Source: Streptococcus sciuri
GTDB taxonomy: Bacteria > Bacillota > Bacilli > Lactobacillales > Streptococcaceae
Direction of reading: 5' to 3'
Assembly (NCBI RefSeq): GCF_024814375.1
Contig: NZ_JANUXX010000007.1
Span: 1 to 64,000, forward strand
DNA: 64,000 nucleotides
Shown: positions 22,169 to 29,528 of the stretch, piece by piece
Layout: the number at the start of each line of letters is the position of its first letter
Position numbering within the stretch: the first letter of the stretch is position 1
Program-made: the position numbers and the translations under genes
Notes under the pieces: generated by a model
The model's input: the letters and a program-made list of their open reading frames with translations, nothing else
The model's database searches: none
Told to the model about the DNA's origin: nothing

Positions 22169-23140
22169 CTAATCTGCTACAAACTTGCTAGCAAGGCTAG
22201 CTGCTCCGATAATTCCAGCGTCATTGCCTAGCTCTGCAATTTTAACCCTAGTTGATTTACGCACTTGTGGAAAAGCATAGCGTATAAAATATTTTTCAAC
22301 CCGACTACGCAAAAATTCGCCCGCCGCTGAGACGCCACCACCAATAACGATAGAATCAGGATTTAGGATATTTGAGATATTTGCAATCGCTAAACCTAAA
22401 CATTGAGATACTTTATCCACAACTAACAAAGAAAAAGTATCGCTATTTTTTGCCTCATCAAAAATGTCTTTACTTGTTACCACATCTCCATTATCAATAG
22501 CAGTTTTTATAGAAGAATCTCCCTCGTACTCTTCTGCAATTCGACGTGCAACACGGACAACACCTGTTGCTGAAGCAACTGTCTCAAGACAACCGATATT
22601 GCCACAAGTACACTCAAAGCCATTTTCAGGTTCAATAACGATATGTCCGATTTCACCTCCAGCACCAGCAACACCGTGTATTAGATTGCCACCTGCAATC
22701 ACACCGCCACCTACACCTGTACCAAGCGTCACAAAGACAACATCCGAATTATTGGCACCCGCACCAACCCAACGCTCACCAAGTGTTGCAACATTAGCAT
22801 CATTATCAATGGCAAATGGAATATCTAACTCAGATTCGATGACAGAGCCTACTTCCTGTGTATCTGCCCAATTTAGATTAAAAGCACCTGTTACCGTTTT
22901 TTTATCTCGATCAACAGAACCAGGAGAACCCATACCAATCCCAATAAAATCATCTTTTGTCAAACCATACAAACTCATACGGTGTTTCAGGGACGCCACG
23001 ATATCAGGAACAATATGTTTCCCATTTTCTAAAGTATTGGTATCAATCGCCCATTTTTCCTGGACGGTACCGTCTTGCTTTAGAATACCAAACTTGATTG
23101 TCGTTCCACCAAGGTCAATACCCAAAAGTTTTTTTGCCAT
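22169..23140 (-). CDS. glcK: Glucokinase, ROK family
   Basis: A 323-residue ROK-family sugar kinase. It has the N-terminal phosphate loop GIDLGGTTIKFG (about 7-18) and the zinc motif CTCGNIGCLE (about 177-186). It phosphorylates free intracellular glucose, for example from disaccharide breakdown. The start codon lies within the end of yqgQ (26-base overlap), with an AGGAGG site inside yqgQ. The upstream promoter carries a LacI/CcpA-type palindrome. Confidence 0.95.
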   Translation of the reverse strand: MAKKLLGIDLGGTTIKFGILKQDGTVQEKWAIDTNTLENGKHIVPDIVASLKHRMSLYGLTKDDFIGIGMGSPGSVDRDKKTVTGAFNLNWADTQEVGSVIESELDIPFAIDNDANVATLGERWVGAGANNSDVVFVTLGTGVGGGVIAGGNLIHGVAGAGGEIGHIVIEPENGFECTCGNIGCLETVASATGVVRVARRIAEEYEGDSSIKTAIDNGDVVTSKDIFDEAKNSDTFSLLVVDKVSQCLGLAIANISNILNPDSIVIGGGVSAAGEFLRSRVEKYFIRYAFPQVRKSTRVKIAELGNDAGIIGAASLASKFVAD

Positions 23141-23339
23141 TTACTTTCTCCTCCTCTATACGATGTTCATGTCTTAAGATCAATTCTGCTTTAAGATAAT
23201 CATCTTTTGCAATGAGATGATTTTCGTAAAGCTTTTCAAGCTCTATCTTCATCACTTCGATGTCGTAAAGACGCTTACCGACATAAACATAAATACCAAA
23301 ACTTTTCAATAGTTGTTGCACATCATAAAGTGTTTTCAT
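23115..23339 (-). CDS. yqgQ: YqgQ-family small protein
   Basis: A 74-residue helical protein of the DUF910/YqgQ family, regularly found just before glucokinase in Firmicutes. Its biochemical role is unknown; a nucleic-acid-binding role has been suggested from structure. It overlaps glcK by 26 bases, implying coupled translation. Confidence 0.9.
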   Translation of the reverse strand: MKTLYDVQQLLKSFGIYVYVGKRLYDIEVMKIELEKLYENHLIAKDDYLKAELILRHEHRIEEEKVNGKKTFGY

Positions 23340-23345
23340 ATTGCT

Positions 23346-23374
23346 ATTTTACCAAAAATATAGAGAGTTTTCAA
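23346..23374 (-). promoter_or_regulatory. Sigma-A promoter for yqgQ-glcK
   Basis: On the minus strand TTGAAA (23374-23369) and TAAAAT (23351-23346) are 17 bases apart, with a TGG before the -10. The -10 is only 6 bases from the yqgQ ATG, so the transcript may start at or very near the start codon. Confidence 0.65.
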
Positions 23375-23381
23375 CAGCTCT

Positions 23382-23397
23382 GTGCAATCGTTTGCAC
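23382..23397. promoter_or_regulatory. Palindromic operator upstream of glcK promoter
   Basis: GTGCAATCGTTTGCAC is a 16-base inverted repeat with a central CG and only two mismatched positions. It sits 7 bases upstream of the -35. The form is that of LacI/GalR-family operators (MalR-like) and it also partly fits a CcpA cre site. Binding protein not known. Confidence 0.55.
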
Positions 23398-23415
23398 TTT
23401 CTTTGACTTCCATTT

Positions 23416-23444
23416 TAAAAAGGCTAAAGTAAACCTCTAGCCTT
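23416..23444 (-). terminator. Terminator of dpr
   Basis: A 7-bp stem AAGGCTA/TAGCCTT (23420-23426 with 23438-23444) with a following T run lies just past the dpr stop codon. Confidence 0.75.
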
Positions 23445-23449
23445 AAAAC

Positions 23450-23983
23450 TTATTTACGAAGTCCTGGTGCTTTGCCAAGCTCAGCCTGAAGCATCCAGAC
23501 GGTCTTTTCAACGTCAGCTTGTGCATCTGAGAAGAGGTCATTACTTGGGTTGTCACCTTCTTCATCAGTAACATCGAGTCCCACTTGATAGAGGTTTGAT
23601 AGATAAGTGTAGACATCTACCAAACGTGCTAAATAATCTGTTATTGGTTTATCAAAAGAACCCTTTATTTCACTCAAACGAGAGTTTTCATCAAATTCTT
23701 TGAGTGTTGAATAAGGAGCACCACCAATCGTAATCAAACGCTCACTCATTTCATCCAGAGTTGCATTAAGACTATCCATCAATTCATCCATTTTGGGGTG
23801 CAAGTAGTAAAAACCTGCGCCACGCATATACCAATGCACTTGATGCACAATAGAATAAGCTTTTGAAAGATCGGCAACTGCTTGATTTAAGACAGCCTTT
23901 GTCTTAGCATTTTTTGAACCTGGAGCTGTGACATTATGTGTAACAGCAGTGTGAATAGCTTCTTTGTCTAAAATTTGAGTCAT
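23450..23983 (-). CDS. dpr: Dpr, Dps-like iron-binding peroxide resistance protein
   Basis: A 177-residue ferritin-like protein that forms a 12-subunit shell, oxidises Fe(II) with peroxide and stores iron. Expected ferroxidase residues are visible: His50 in HWYMRG, His62, Asp77 and Glu81. Streptococci lack catalase, and Dpr is central to their H2O2 tolerance. The upstream region holds a sigma-A promoter and a PerR/Fur-like inverted repeat. GGAGG precedes the ATG. Confidence 0.96.
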   Translation of the reverse strand: MTQILDKEAIHTAVTHNVTAPGSKNAKTKAVLNQAVADLSKAYSIVHQVHWYMRGAGFYYLHPKMDELMDSLNATLDEMSERLITIGGAPYSTLKEFDENSRLSEIKGSFDKPITDYLARLVDVYTYLSNLYQVGLDVTDEEGDNPSNDLFSDAQADVEKTVWMLQAELGKAPGLRK

Positions 23984-24018
23984 ATTTCGTCCTCCTAATT
24001 ATAAAATGACTGCTTTAT

Positions 24019-24048
24019 AATAATCATTATTTTTTTAGAATGATTATT
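24019..24048. promoter_or_regulatory. Inverted repeat (PerR/Fur-type) in dpr leader
   Basis: Perfect 10-base arms AATAATCATT (24019-24028) and AATGATTATT (24039-24048) flank a 10-base spacer. TTATAATAATCATTAT (24015-24030) resembles a Per box. The site lies just downstream of the dpr -10, suited to repression. Which regulator (PerR, MtsR or another) is inference. Confidence 0.5.
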
Positions 24049-24062
24049 ATTTATATTATCAT

Positions 24063-24090
24063 TATACCTTTTTTGAAATGAATTGCAAGT
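24063..24090 (-). promoter_or_regulatory. Sigma-A promoter of dpr
   Basis: On the minus strand TTGCAA is followed 16 bases later by TATAAT. The start site would lie about 75 bases before the dpr ATG, so the inverted repeat falls in the transcribed leader. Confidence 0.65.
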
Positions 24091-24102
24091 CATAACATTT
24101 TT

Positions 24103-24110
24103 TACGAATA
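24103..24110 (+). promoter_or_regulatory. ComX (sigma-X) com-box for comC
   Basis: TACGAATA is a perfect match to the streptococcal cin/com-box recognised by ComX RNA polymerase. A T run lies just upstream, as expected. Only 7 bases separate it from the comC ATG. Confidence 0.85.
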
Positions 24111-24117
24111 AAAAGAT

Positions 24118-24786
24118 ATGAATATTCTATTATACTTTAGCCTAGGGGCATCTATTGCTTCTTTTTTAGGTCTTGTTGTGGATCGTTTTCCTGAACAATC
24201 GATTATACTGCCTGCTAGTCACTGCAATCATTGTCAAAAGCGATTAGGCGTTTGCGAGATGATTCCTATACTCTCACAAATGTATTACAATAGCCGTTGT
24301 AAACATTGTCAGTACATAATCCCAAAACGCTATATGGTTATTGAAGCAGCTTCTGGGGTAGCATTTGTCCTTTTTGGACTTGGGTATTTGCAATTAGCGA
24401 CCTTATTAGCATTGTTTATGAGTCTAACACTTGCCCTCTATGATTATGATCAACAAGAGTATCCTGTACTTGTATGGCTAATCTTTACCATGCTTTTGCT
24501 ACCATTAGCTCATGATTATACTCTTTTTATTATCTTATGTCTGCTTGGTATTTTAGCTTATCTATTTCCTCTGAAAATGGGGAGTGGTGACTTTCTCTAT
24601 CTTGCCTCTCTCAGTCTTATATCAGATAAGGTGAGTCTCCTATGGATTATCCAAATTGGATCTTGGCTAGGTATTATCTACATTATAAAACAGAAACAAG
24701 AGAAAAAGCCCATTGCTTTTGTTCCTTTTTTAGCTATTGGTTTTGCTACTATCCTTCTCATTCAACAACTTAACCAACTATTTTAG
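24118..24786 (+). CDS. comC: ComC/CilC type IV prepilin peptidase
   Basis: A 222-residue polytopic membrane aspartic protease (family A24) that cleaves and methylates competence pseudopilins. The N-terminal cytoplasmic loop has paired CxxC motifs (Cys36/39 and Cys61/64). Catalytic aspartates lie in LYDYDQQ (about 110) and the GSGDF motif (about 160). A perfect com-box lies directly upstream, so it is a late competence gene. No ribosome site precedes the ATG, yet this ATG fits the family N-terminus. It converges with nth, and the two genes overlap by 4 bases. Confidence 0.93.
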   Translation: MNILLYFSLGASIASFLGLVVDRFPEQSIILPASHCNHCQKRLGVCEMIPILSQMYYNSRCKHCQYIIPKRYMVIEAASGVAFVLFGLGYLQLATLLALFMSLTLALYDYDQQEYPVLVWLIFTMLLLPLAHDYTLFIILCLLGILAYLFPLKMGSGDFLYLASLSLISDKVSLLWIIQIGSWLGIIYIIKQKQEKKPIAFVPFLAIGFATILLIQQLNQLF

Positions 24787-25415
24787 GACAAACCTTTTGG
24801 AAAATGATAAAGCTGTGGATATTTATCGCATTCTGGATTTTTGGGATGACAAATTGCTCGCCCAAAAGAAATCATCGCTTGGTGAGCTTTTAGCCACTCC
24901 TCTTTTGGTAAAACATCCATAACGCGCTTTTCAATCTCAAGAGGTGTCGCATCCGATTTACAAATCTGATGATGCTTGCAAATGCGTGTCACATGTGTAT
25001 CTACAGCAAAAGCAGGTATACCATAGCCAACACTTAATACCACATTCGCAGTCTTGCGCCCAACACCCGATAAACTCTCGAGTTCTTCTCTTGATTTTGG
25101 AACCTGACCATCAAAATTTTCTAATAACTGAATAGCACATTTATGAAGAAAACGAGCTTTATTGCGGTAAAGTCCTAATTTTGAGATGTAAGGTTCAATC
25201 TCTGTCGGAGTTGCTTTGGCGAAGCTTTCTGGACTTGGAAAATGCTCAAATAAAGCAGGTGTCACTTTATTAACAGCAGCGTCTGTTGTCTGTGCAGATA
25301 GCATAACAGCAACTAAAAGCTCAAAAATAGATGTAAAATCTAAACTTGGCTTAGCGTCTGGAAAGAGCTTGATAATCTCTCGAATAACATATCTTGATTT
25401 AGCTTTTGATAACAT
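24783..25415 (-). CDS. nth: Endonuclease III with an incomplete iron-sulfur loop
   Basis: A 210-residue DNA glycosylase/AP lyase for oxidised pyrimidines. The helix-hairpin-helix GVGRKTA (117-123, catalytic Lys121) and catalytic Asp139 are intact. The C-terminal cluster loop should be C-x6-C-x2-C-x5-C. Here Cys189 and Cys196 remain, but the third and fourth positions are Tyr199 and Phe205, so a 4Fe-4S cluster is unlikely. I start at the ATG at 25415, with GGAG 6 bases upstream. An extended -10 promoter lies at 25436-25444. Confidence 0.93.
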   Translation of the reverse strand: MLSKAKSRYVIREIIKLFPDAKPSLDFTSIFELLVAVMLSAQTTDAAVNKVTPALFEHFPSPESFAKATPTEIEPYISKLGLYRNKARFLHKCAIQLLENFDGQVPKSREELESLSGVGRKTANVVLSVGYGIPAFAVDTHVTRICKHHQICKSDATPLEIEKRVMDVLPKEEWLKAHQAMISFGRAICHPKNPECDKYPQLYHFPKGLS

Positions 25416-25435
25416 GGTCAACTCCTTTACTTCTT

Positions 25436-25444
25436 ATTATACCA
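25436..25444 (-). promoter_or_regulatory. Extended -10 promoter for nth
   Basis: Minus-strand TGGTATAAT (with -10 at 25441-25436) lies 20 bases before the nth ATG. No clear -35. Confidence 0.5.
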
Positions 25445-25526
25445 CGTCAAAAGTCAACCAAACATTTAAAAGCTTGTACAAAACTCTAAACTTTTGTACT
25501 GTTTCCCAAAAAGTTAGACAATTAAT

Positions 25527-25792
25527 TTATGCTAAAGATTGAATCCTGTCTTGCTCAGGACTCAGTCCTTTTAATTTTATTTTGATTCTTTTATCGTTGT
25601 AATAATCAATACAGTCTGAAATAGCTTGCTTCAACTGTTCGATAGTCTTAAATGACGATTCTTTGCCATAGAACATCTCGGTCTTCAAAATGCCAAAGAA
25701 GGATTCCATTATCCCATTGTCAGGACTATTCCCCTTACGAAACACAAAAGGTTTCATTCCTTTACTTTTAAGGAAATAATGATACTGAAATG
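25527..25792 (-). pseudogene. IS3-family transposase orfB, C-terminal fragment
   Basis: The reading frame gives the end of a DDE transposase: QYHYFL, then SPDNGIMESFFGILKTE with the catalytic Glu region, then YYNDKRI and a short tail. About the last 85 residues survive. The upstream part, including the other catalytic aspartates, is missing; the join is around 25793. Confidence 0.88.
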
Positions 25793-25794
25793 AC

Positions 25795-26072
25795 TTAAAT
25801 CAAAATTTTATACAAATACTCTATGTCCTCATCTTCAATATTTACACGTTCATATTCCTCTTTATATGCTTGTAAGCTATCCTTATTGCCTGTTCTCTTT
25901 CAGAAAGCAACTCATTTATTATTTCATCATATGTATTACGCAATTTCTCAGCATTTCTTTCATCTTTTAAGGATTGAATTTTACTATTCACTAATGTTGT
26001 TCCCTTTAAAGTTAAGGTCGCTAAATCAATACCAGCTTCAACCAGTGCCTCAGAAATATATTGTTCCATCAT
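25795..26072 (-). pseudogene. Frameshifted, truncated gene of unknown function
   Basis: From the ATGATG at 26072, with GGAG upstream, a helical, charged protein reads for 76 codons and stops. Moving one base near 25860 restores an open frame, EEYERVNIEDEDIEYLYKILI, to a stop at 25795, where transposase sequence begins. So one base appears lost, and the 3' end was cut by the insertion element. I do not recognise the family. A further short open stretch (ending PNYPFDRKNYQ) lies just upstream around 26120-26170 and may belong to the same lost locus. Confidence 0.5.
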
Positions 26073-26344
26073 TCAAACTCCATGTTCATTTCAATCCTAA
26101 AATACCTATTATTGATAATTTTTTCTATCAAAGGGATAGTTAGGCAGGTATAAATACTCATCAAATTCGTGTTCATCTAGCTACTCTTGATATGCTTCAT
26201 ACTTCAAAACTGCTCTCTGATCTTTTCTGCGTCCCTCAAGTGGTATTCTCTCAACTTTTTGGCGATAGTCGTACGAAACGAATATACCTGTAAGGCTTGT
26301 CTAAGAACAAGGAGCTAGCGACTAAGCGATTAACAACAAGATAC

Positions 26345-26765
26345 TGCAAGCACAGCGTTCTTTGCTCTTAGGTACTCATTTTCATATTGCAAGCGTTCTA
26401 GTTCAGTCATGTCTTCTACTGTTTTTTTGGTTTACGTCTCATTTTTTGTGGTCTCTTTCTTGTTTTCTAAACAATAGTATACCCATTTTTTGTATTACAC
26501 TATCCAATTTGGGAGAGTGCAATCGAGTGAAACTTGTCTTAAAAATGGCTCTGAAGGAACACTTTATTCGTTATTTCTTTAACTCAGGAGAGTAGTAAGA
26601 ATTTTGGTCTTTTTTGATCACCTCAGTACCATATTAATCCATCAAGCGAACCATATACTTCAGTTCACTAACGTTGACATCAAATTGGTTACAAATCTGT
26701 GACCAACTAACTCCTTGTTTTCTCAACTTATATATCTCTAATTTATCCTCATAGGTTAGTTTCAT
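26345..26765 (-). pseudogene. IS3-family transposase orfA remnant
   Basis: The first 43 codons after ATG (26765) encode a typical helix-turn-helix orfA (KLTYEDKLEIYKLRKQG, WSQICNQF), then a stop. Translation in shifting frames continues to resemble orfA: KKDQNSYYSPELK, a proline-lysine stretch, and finally MTELERLQYENEYLRAKNA at about 26340-26410. Several stops and shifts prove decay. Confidence 0.82.
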
Positions 26766-26815
26766 AAAAAATGCGCTCCAATCGTTAGATATAAAATCTA
26801 ACGATTGGAGCGCAT
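26766..26815 (-). promoter_or_regulatory. 20-bp hairpin covering the orfA ribosome site
   Basis: Perfect 20-base arms (26771-26790 and 26796-26815) with a 5-base loop are followed on the minus strand by a T run and then immediately by the orfA ATG. GGAG, the likely ribosome site, lies inside the 3' arm. Such structures in insertion elements block transposase translation from read-through transcripts and may also terminate them. Confidence 0.7.
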
Positions 26816-26890
26816 TACAATTATTCCAAAGCGTTTTTTTATTATAAATTTCTTGAAACACCATCTCTTAAGACGCCAACATTCGCTTTC

Positions 26891-27439
26891 TTATTTTGCT
26901 TCAATAAGTCCTAGTTGACCATCTTCACGACGATAAAGAACGTTTGTTGTACCATCTTCGCCATCTGTATAGATAAAGAAATCATGCCCCAAAAGTTCCA
27001 TCTGTAAAATAGCTTCTTCAACATCCATCGGTTTTAAACTAACATGTTTAGTACGAACAACCTTTGTTTCTGGAACCTGCTCGATTACCTCTGCTTCAAA
27101 TTCAGTCGTGAAAACTTGTCCAGCTGACACTTTTTCACGATGTTTTTTGGCAATCTTAGTCTTGTTTTTGCGAATTTGACGTTCAATCTTATCAACAACC
27201 AAGTCAATAGAGCCATACATATCCTGAGAAACGTCCTCAGCACGTAATACAACTCCATCCACCAAGATGGTCACCTCAACTTTTGAAGATTTCTCACGAT
27301 AAACCTTTAGGTTGACACGTGTATTCAGTGTTTGACTTTCATTAAAATACTTTTCAATCTTAGCTAACTTGTTTTCAACATAGGTACGAAGGGCATCCGT
27401 AACTTCGATATTTTCTCCGCGAATACTAAATTTAATCAT
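26891..27439 (-). CDS. hpf: Long-form ribosome hibernation promoting factor
   Basis: A 182-residue protein with the N-terminal HPF/RaiA fold (about 1-100) and the C-terminal dimerisation domain (about 120-180; PMDVEEAILQMELLGHDFF). It joins two 70S ribosomes into inactive 100S dimers in stationary phase. The ATG at 27439 is preceded by AGAGG; a longer in-frame reading has no ribosome site. It follows comFC, as usual in streptococci, but has its own strong promoter. Confidence 0.95.
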   Translation of the reverse strand: MIKFSIRGENIEVTDALRTYVENKLAKIEKYFNESQTLNTRVNLKVYREKSSKVEVTILVDGVVLRAEDVSQDMYGSIDLVVDKIERQIRKNKTKIAKKHREKVSAGQVFTTEFEAEVIEQVPETKVVRTKHVSLKPMDVEEAILQMELLGHDFFIYTDGEDGTTNVLYRREDGQLGLIEAK

Positions 27440-27481
27440 AAAGTACCTCTTTCTTGCGCTCATCACGCTTTCTTTATTATC

Positions 27482-27510
27482 ATTATAACCGCTTTCATGA
27501 AAGTTTGCAA
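27482..27510 (-). promoter_or_regulatory. Sigma-A promoter for hpf
   Basis: On the minus strand TTGCAA (27510-27505) and TATAAT (27487-27482) are 17 bases apart, about 43 bases before the hpf ATG. The -35 lies just before the comFC stop codon. Confidence 0.75.
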
Positions 27511-27514
27511 GCGT

Positions 27515-28177
27515 TTAGCGTACCAATGAAAAAGTCCTTATCTGTTTGACCCCTTTTTCTCTCAATAAAAAGACAATGTCAGCAAGCGTGGCACCTGTTG
27601 TATAGATGTCATCAACCACCACAACCTTATCAGGAAGTTGAGCTTTTGATACTACAGAAAAGGGATTGATGTGAGATAAACGTTCTTGTCTTGAAAGACT
27701 GGATTGCTTAGTGACGTGTTCTTTTTGAAGAAGTTCTTTATATGTTATTTTAGCTGCATCTAGTAAAGCAGTGACTTGATTAAATTGACGCTCTTGATAG
27801 CGCTTAACACTAATAGGAACTGGGACAACAGTATAGCCTTTATAGGTTCGTAAATGCGCTTTCATATCTTTTGCAAATGCATAACGTAATAAGTAGTCTC
27901 CCTCAAACTTAAAGGAAGAGAAATAAGCTTTCATACTATCATTATATTGATAGAGTGCTTGGTGAATGACGGTGTGTCCCTTTTGTTCCCATTCTTTACA
28001 ATCACGACATGTCTCATTTATATCTGGTTTAAAACAATTAGGACAATGGACTTTTGATACTTTCTCAAAACTTTGATGACAGTCCTTACACAATCCATAC
28101 TCTATTGGTTTTAAGAATAATATATCTGAAAACCGCACCGCCTCTTTGCGATATTGTCCGCATAGTAAACACGTCAT
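27515..28177 (-). CDS. comFC: ComFC phosphoribosyltransferase-like competence protein
   Basis: A 220-residue protein with an N-terminal zinc-finger region (CLLC, CKDC, CPNC, CRDC) and a phosphoribosyltransferase fold with VVVVDDIYTTGAT near 186-198. It works with ComFA in handling incoming single-stranded DNA during transformation. Its ATG overlaps the comFA stop by one base, and GGAGG lies within the comFA end. Confidence 0.94.
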   Translation of the reverse strand: MTCLLCGQYRKEAVRFSDILFLKPIEYGLCKDCHQSFEKVSKVHCPNCFKPDINETCRDCKEWEQKGHTVIHQALYQYNDSMKAYFSSFKFEGDYLLRYAFAKDMKAHLRTYKGYTVVPVPISVKRYQERQFNQVTALLDAAKITYKELLQKEHVTKQSSLSRQERLSHINPFSVVSKAQLPDKVVVVDDIYTTGATLADIVFLLREKGVKQIRTFSLVR

Positions 28178-29475
28178 TAAAAGCCTCCCTTATGATTCAT
28201 TTCTTTAATTTCTGCTATGGATTGTTTTATAGCTGTTGTGAGACCTGTGTGGAAAAATAGCAATTCACCTGTCGGACGCTCCTTACTTCTTCCGACACGA
28301 CCAGCGATTTGCACTAAAGCACTTCTAGTATATATCCTGTGATGTGCTTCTATCACAAAAACATCTACACAAGGAAACGTCACCCCTCTCTCCAAAATAG
28401 TTGTTGACACAAGAATAGTGATCTCTTGTGTTCGGAAAGCATCCACCAATTCCAATCGATTAACGGTTTTACTGGAAACAAAACCAACTTTTTCTTCTGG
28501 AAAATAGCCTTGCAGACACTCAGCAAACTGCTTTCCTTCCTTGATATTAGGATAAAAAATTAAGAGGGGATATTCCGTTTTTCTCTGCCTCTTAAGATAA
28601 TGATACAAAGGTCTTGGCAGTTGCTGTTTAGCAAGAGATTTCCAGCTATTTTCCTGCCAAATCGTCTTTGGCACAACGAGGGGATTAGCATGAAAGCGCC
28701 GTGCTAAGTGGTGTTTTTTGAGTTTTCCTTTTTTAACTAATTTTTCTAGAGCATCTGTCGAGGTTGCTGTTAAGTAGATATTAATACCATCTGATTTTGT
28801 CGCTTGCTCTACAGCATGATAAAGACAAGCATTATCCACAAAAGGAAAGGCATCTACCTCATCAATAATCAATAAATCAAAAGCTCTATAAAAAGTCATC
28901 AGCTGATGTGTCGTGGCAACAACTAAAGGTGAACGTCGGTAATTTTCTGACTCACCATGTAACAAGCTAATGGAACAAGAAAAATCACGTCTAAAACGCT
29001 TGTCCAATTCTATACAAACATCTACTCTAGGACTTGCTACACAAACGGCGCCACCCTTATCAATAACACGTGCCATAACCTGATATATCATCTCTGTCTT
29101 TCCTGCTCCTGTTACAGCATGTACAAGTAAATTTTCTTTTTTTATCAGACCATTAACGAGAGCATCTGAAACTTCTTTTTGAAAAGGCGTTAGTTGACCA
29201 GACCATCGAAGACACTTCGTAGCTGGAAAGAGTTTTTGCGGAAAAGAGCAAAGTTGACTCTCACTTGTCAAACGTCCAAAAACCAAACAGAATCTGCAAT
29301 AATAGTTTCCTGTCGGAAGTAAATTTTCTCTAGGAACAGCCTGCCCACAACGTATACAAACGTCGCAATGACCAAGTTGTCTAAAAGCAGGTATCAGATC
29401 TGCTTGATCCCAAAAAGTTTCTGGTACTCTTTCCTTAGGTAAACGTCGTCCGTAAAAATCCTGTTGTTTCTCCAT
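28177..29475 (-). CDS. comFA: ComFA DNA translocase/helicase for competence
   Basis: A 432-residue superfamily 2 ATPase. Zinc motifs (Cys40/43 and Cys60/63) precede the Walker A loop GAGKT (123-127), a DEVD-type Walker B motif and helicase C-terminal motifs (QIAGRVGRS). It drives uptake of single-stranded DNA through the membrane. A one-mismatch com-box lies 7 bases upstream of the ATG and there is no ribosome site. Confidence 0.95.
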   Translation of the reverse strand: MEKQQDFYGRRLPKERVPETFWDQADLIPAFRQLGHCDVCIRCGQAVPRENLLPTGNYYCRFCLVFGRLTSESQLCSFPQKLFPATKCLRWSGQLTPFQKEVSDALVNGLIKKENLLVHAVTGAGKTEMIYQVMARVIDKGGAVCVASPRVDVCIELDKRFRRDFSCSISLLHGESENYRRSPLVVATTHQLMTFYRAFDLLIIDEVDAFPFVDNACLYHAVEQATKSDGINIYLTATSTDALEKLVKKGKLKKHHLARRFHANPLVVPKTIWQENSWKSLAKQQLPRPLYHYLKRQRKTEYPLLIFYPNIKEGKQFAECLQGYFPEEKVGFVSSKTVNRLELVDAFRTQEITILVSTTILERGVTFPCVDVFVIEAHHRIYTRSALVQIAGRVGRSKERPTGELLFFHTGLTTAIKQSIAEIKEMNHKGGF

Positions 29476-29482
29476 ATCTATC

Positions 29483-29490
29483 TATTCGGA
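29483..29490 (-). promoter_or_regulatory. ComX com-box for comFA-comFC
   Basis: Minus-strand TCCGAATA matches the com-box TACGAATA at 7 of 8 positions and has a T run upstream. It ends 7 bases before the comFA ATG, the same spacing as at comC. Confidence 0.7.
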
Positions 29491-29494
29491 AAAC

Positions 29495-29522
29495 TTGCTA
29501 AAAGTAAAGTTTTTGGTACAAT
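29495..29522 (+). promoter_or_regulatory. Sigma-A promoter of yigZ
   Basis: TTGCTA (29495-29500) and TACAAT (29517-29522) are 16 bases apart with a TGG before the -10. The predicted start site is at the A of the yigZ ATG, 7 bases downstream. Confidence 0.6.
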
Positions 29523-29528
29523 TTTGAT

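Larger units (their letters stand above)
25495..26820 (-). mobile_element. Decayed IS3-family (IS150/IS861-like) remnants
   Basis: One element end is recognisable at 25495-25520 (TGTACTGTTTCCCAAAAAG then TTAGACA), 6 bases outside the orfB stop. An orfB tail (25527-25792) and an orfA head (26765 downward) lie in the same orientation, but the middle is gone and replaced by a broken unrelated gene. orfA is riddled with stops and shifts. No matching inverted end is visible near 26820. The element cannot transpose by itself. Confidence 0.85.

Noticed and set aside
26270..26290. Com-box-like AACGAATA in the insertion-sequence remnant
   Set aside because: It has a mismatch and no gene follows; chance in A/T-rich DNA.
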